From NCBI RefSeq assembly GCF_016888165.1, contig NZ_JACSWC010000315.1, positions 1 to 64,000 on the forward strand: a stretch of DNA of 64,000 nucleotides, read 5' to 3'. The stretch is from Halomicronema sp. CCY15110 (GTDB lineage: Bacteria > Cyanobacteriota > Cyanobacteriia > Phormidesmidales > Phormidesmidaceae). The position numbers were made by a program, and so were the translations under genes. Under the pieces are notes generated by a model. That model worked only from the letters and a program-made list of their open reading frames with translations, was not told the DNA's origin and did no database searches. Each line of letters starts with the position of its first letter. Position 1 is the stretch's first letter. Positions 62,049 through 64,000 of the stretch are shown here, one piece after another.

Positions 62049-62627
62049 TCAATGACGGTGAACCCACCGACTGCCGAGGGCGATCGCCCCCACGGCGATG
62101 ATTGCCATCCACGAGGTCGGCTCCGGAATCGTGGTTTGCGCTTCGGCGACGGGCCGCGTTGGAGTGACCATCGCAAAAGTTTGCTGGGTATCTAAGTCGG
62201 CGGCGATCTGGCTCAGGACATTGGCTCCGCCTGCCACGTCCGAAAAGCCCACTGCCACTGCGGCCACCCCCGCCTCGACATCGTAAACAAACCAAGGCGA
62301 CGCTCCCCCAAAGGCCGTGTTGACGGTAGTTGCCCCAAAGGCATCAAAGGGAGTTGCACAAATGGGGCGATCAAAGGGACTGCCCGCAGCGCAATCAAAT
62401 ACCTGACGAGCCGCTTTAGTCGCGAAGGTGAAATCGTTTTTGGAGTACCACGGTTGAGCTTGCAATTCAACAATGTGGTCTCCAAAAACGCCTAATTTAA
62501 ACTCGATTTTGTAGTCTGTGTCGCCAATCGTGACAGTGGGGGGCAAGGGCTGGGCCAATACAGTCGTGGCTAAGCTGCCGCTTGCCGCGATCGCAGACCC
62601 AATAACAACCAAAGATTTGATCAACAT
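62049..62627 (-). CDS. PEP-CTERM sorted protein
   Basis: This encodes 192 residues with a signal peptide (MLIKSLVVIGSAIAASGSLATTVLA) and a C-terminal IPEPTSWMAIIAVGAIALGSRWVHRH tail, so it is exported and sorted by exosortase. The middle (QPLPPTVTIGDTDYKIEFKLGVFGDHIVELQAQPWYSK) has the short repeating-strand pattern of secreted cyanobacterial PEP-CTERM proteins, with two cysteines (FDCAAGSPFDRPICATPFDA) that could form a disulfide. The exact role is unknown. It lies 200 bases upstream of the site-2 protease gene on the same strand. Confidence 0.85.
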   Translation of the reverse strand: MLIKSLVVIGSAIAASGSLATTVLAQPLPPTVTIGDTDYKIEFKLGVFGDHIVELQAQPWYSKNDFTFATKAARQVFDCAAGSPFDRPICATPFDAFGATTVNTAFGGASPWFVYDVEAGVAAVAVGFSDVAGGANVLSQIAADLDTQQTFAMVTPTRPVAEAQTTIPEPTSWMAIIAVGAIALGSRWVHRH

Positions 62628-62774
62628 GGTGACGAAGTGGTAGATAGCAGAGACTGATTCACCGTTTCGGGTGACGTGTACTTAGGCAGAGCTCCGCAGC
62701 GATCAATGAGCCTGACCTAGTTAACGCCCAAATGTTAGCACCGTAGAATTAATTGCGGTTTTGAGGTCAGGCGA
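62628..62774. other. Region upstream of the PEP-CTERM gene
   Basis: This holds the upstream region of the PEP-CTERM gene; no clear -35/-10 pair was seen. Confidence 0.35.
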
Positions 62775-62870
62775 ATGTCCCAAAGCTGGCGCACGGCTGG
62801 AGGCATGGCGTTGCTGGGGCCAAGCCTGAGTTTTGCCCTGACTGGACTCATCGTTCTAGCCGCGTTATGA
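62775..62870 (+). CDS. Tentative tiny membrane protein, 31 residues
   Basis: The ATG at 62775 has GAGG about 8 bases before it. The translation is a short polar start (MSQSWRTAGG) and then one hydrophobic helix to the stop (GMALLGPSLSFALTGLIVLAAL). This fits small thylakoid single-span subunits in size and composition, but it matches none that I recognise, and a chance ORF of 31 codons is possible. Confidence 0.3.
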   Translation: MSQSWRTAGGMALLGPSLSFALTGLIVLAAL

Positions 62871-63086
62871 GGCCGATGGATCGATTGAACATCGCACCGT
62901 TGACTGCTCGAAGTACTGACTGAAATCCATAACAAACTCTCTTAACCTTGCCAAATCGACCCGGGCATGGGTGCGATGGCGTCAACTCTTACCACCGCGA
63001 GGATGTGGTAAGCCTAATGTGGATAAACCGCAAACTTAGTGCTGTCTACGCTGCCTGAGCAGCGTGCGCCGAAGGTAGGAAGGATG

Positions 63087-64000
63087 ATGGCAAAGCAACG
63101 AGTTGGGGTAATTGGGGGCGGTCAGCTCGCCTGGATGATGGGGCTAGAAGCGCCCAAATCGGGGGTGGAAATTGTCGTTCAAACTCCCCAAAAAACTGAT
63201 CCGGCGGTGCCGACAGCGGCTGATTGTGTGTTGGCTGCCGTGGCCGATGCCGTAGGGACGAAAGCGCTCAGCGATCGCTGTGATGTCGTTACCTTTGAAA
63301 ACGAATTTGTCGATTTGCTTGCCCTTGCGCCCTTAGAAACTAGCGGCGTGCAATTTTGCCCCCGCTTAGCCGCGTTAGAGCCGCTATTGGACAAATACAC
63401 GCAACGCCAGTTTCTCGCTGGTCACGGCTTGCCCAATCCGCCTTTTGTCACACTAGATGACACGATCGCAAACGATGCCGTGGCCGACATCGCCGCCCCC
63501 ATCGGCTTTCCCCTGGTAATGAAAACGCGCCGCTTGGGGTATGACGGCCAGGGTACCTTCATGATTGCCTCCGCCAGTGAACTGTTGACGACCTGGCAGC
63601 GCATTGAGCGCCCGCCCGTCCTGCTCGAAGCCTTTATTCCCTTTGAAAAAGAACTGGCGGTGATGGTGGCGCGATCGCCCAGTGGTGAAATCGCGGTGTA
63701 TCCCGTCGTCGAGACTCAGCAGGTGAATCAGGTGTGTCGCCGAGTGATTGCCCCGGCTGCGGTGCCGGAGGCCGTGCAGCAACGAGTGACGGCGATCGCC
63801 CACACCCTCATCGAAGCCCTCGACTTTGTCGGCGTGTTGGGCATTGAACTTTTTCTCGCCCCAGGCGACGAAGTTTTGGTGAATGAAGTCGCCCCTCGCA
63901 CCCATAACTCCGGGCATTACACGCTGGATGCCTGCGAAACCTCTCAATTCGCCCAGCAGCTCTTGGCAGTGACGGGGCAGCCCCTCGGCAGCACGGAGAT
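63087..64000 (+). CDS. purK: PurK, ATP-dependent carboxyaminoimidazole ribonucleotide synthase (3' end outside window)
   Basis: The frame is open to the right edge (about 304 codons of roughly 380-400 expected), so the C-terminus is missing. The start MAKQRVGVIGGGQLAWMM is the purine ATP-grasp opening. Later blocks are PLVMKTRRLGYDGQGTF, AFIPFEKELAVMVARS, LFLAPGDEVLVNEVAPRTHNSGHYT and ETSQFAQQLLAVTG. AGGAAGG lies just before the ATG pair at 63084/63087; the second ATG is better spaced. The enzyme forms N5-carboxy-AIR in purine synthesis, paired with PurE. It is divergent from the PEP-CTERM gene. Confidence 0.95.
   Translation, partial: MAKQRVGVIGGGQLAWMMGLEAPKSGVEIVVQTPQKTDPAVPTAADCVLAAVADAVGTKALSDRCDVVTFENEFVDLLALAPLETSGVQFCPRLAALEPLLDKYTQRQFLAGHGLPNPPFVTLDDTIANDAVADIAAPIGFPLVMKTRRLGYDGQGTFMIASASELLTTWQRIERPPVLLEAFIPFEKELAVMVARSPSGEIAVYPVVETQQVNQVCRRVIAPAAVPEAVQQRVTAIAHTLIEALDFVGVLGIELFLAPGDEVLVNEVAPRTHNSGHYTLDACETSQFAQQLLAVTGQPLGSTE

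Overview
The window is chromosomal DNA of a cyanobacterium. The HIP1 octamer GCGATCGC recurs throughout, inside and between genes. The gene content is also cyanobacterial or plastid-like: ycf46 and ycf35, a DUF1997 protein, solanesyl diphosphate synthase, MenF and MenG for phylloquinone, a CtpA-type protease, LL-diaminopimelate aminotransferase, the NADH-dehydrogenase-like/SelD fusion, and a large serine/threonine kinase-ATPase sensor. The genus cannot be fixed; a filamentous Leptolyngbya-like organism is only a guess. I see no rRNA, tRNA, CRISPR array, insertion sequence or prophage.

Layout. Positions 1-5150 hold the tail of a WD40 protein, a ribbon-helix-helix protein with ycf46 and ycf35 on the same strand, and a zinc-ribbon protein. 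Positions 5163-10718 are one giant kinase/AAA/GAF/PAS/diguanylate cyclase gene, followed by about 1.5 kb that is nearly gene-free. Positions 12.2-14.5 kb carry sds, a CYTH phosphatase and yajQ. Positions 14.7-17.5 kb carry a tightly coupled pair: a sugar-phosphate cyclase with an extra N-terminal domain and a DUF6492-like (glycosyltransferase-like) protein. Then come ribD, a thioredoxin, cobQ, a metallophosphoesterase, a response regulator with a REC-GAF-GGDEF-EAL protein, recF, the selenium pair mnmH/selD, a pentapeptide protein and pgk (to 33.2 kb). Positions 33.4-38.6 kb hold a Usp protein, ispG, a C-terminal processing protease, a 59-residue small gene and an unrecognised 212-residue protein. 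Positions 38.8-49.7 kb hold a hydrolase, a DUF445 protein, menG, a second response regulator, DUF1997, an SDR, a Nif3-like protein, ddl and comEC. Positions 50-64 kb hold a PEP-CTERM protein, dapL, a SagB-like oxidoreductase, a second pentapeptide protein, metF, trpS, menF, a site-2 protease, a second PEP-CTERM protein and the start of purK.

How it works together. Most genes are single housekeeping units. Recurrent themes are quinones and isoprenoids (sds, ispG, menF, menG), the cell wall (dapL, ddl), selenium use for tRNA (selD with mnmH, overlapping by 7 bp), and cyclic-di-GMP signalling (two GGDEF proteins, one also with EAL, plus YajQ). The least ordinary items are the cyclase/DUF6492 pair, a candidate transcription attenuator upstream of ddl, a cyanobacterial repeat inserted in frame in selD, and several small genes or RNA-like elements between annotated genes.
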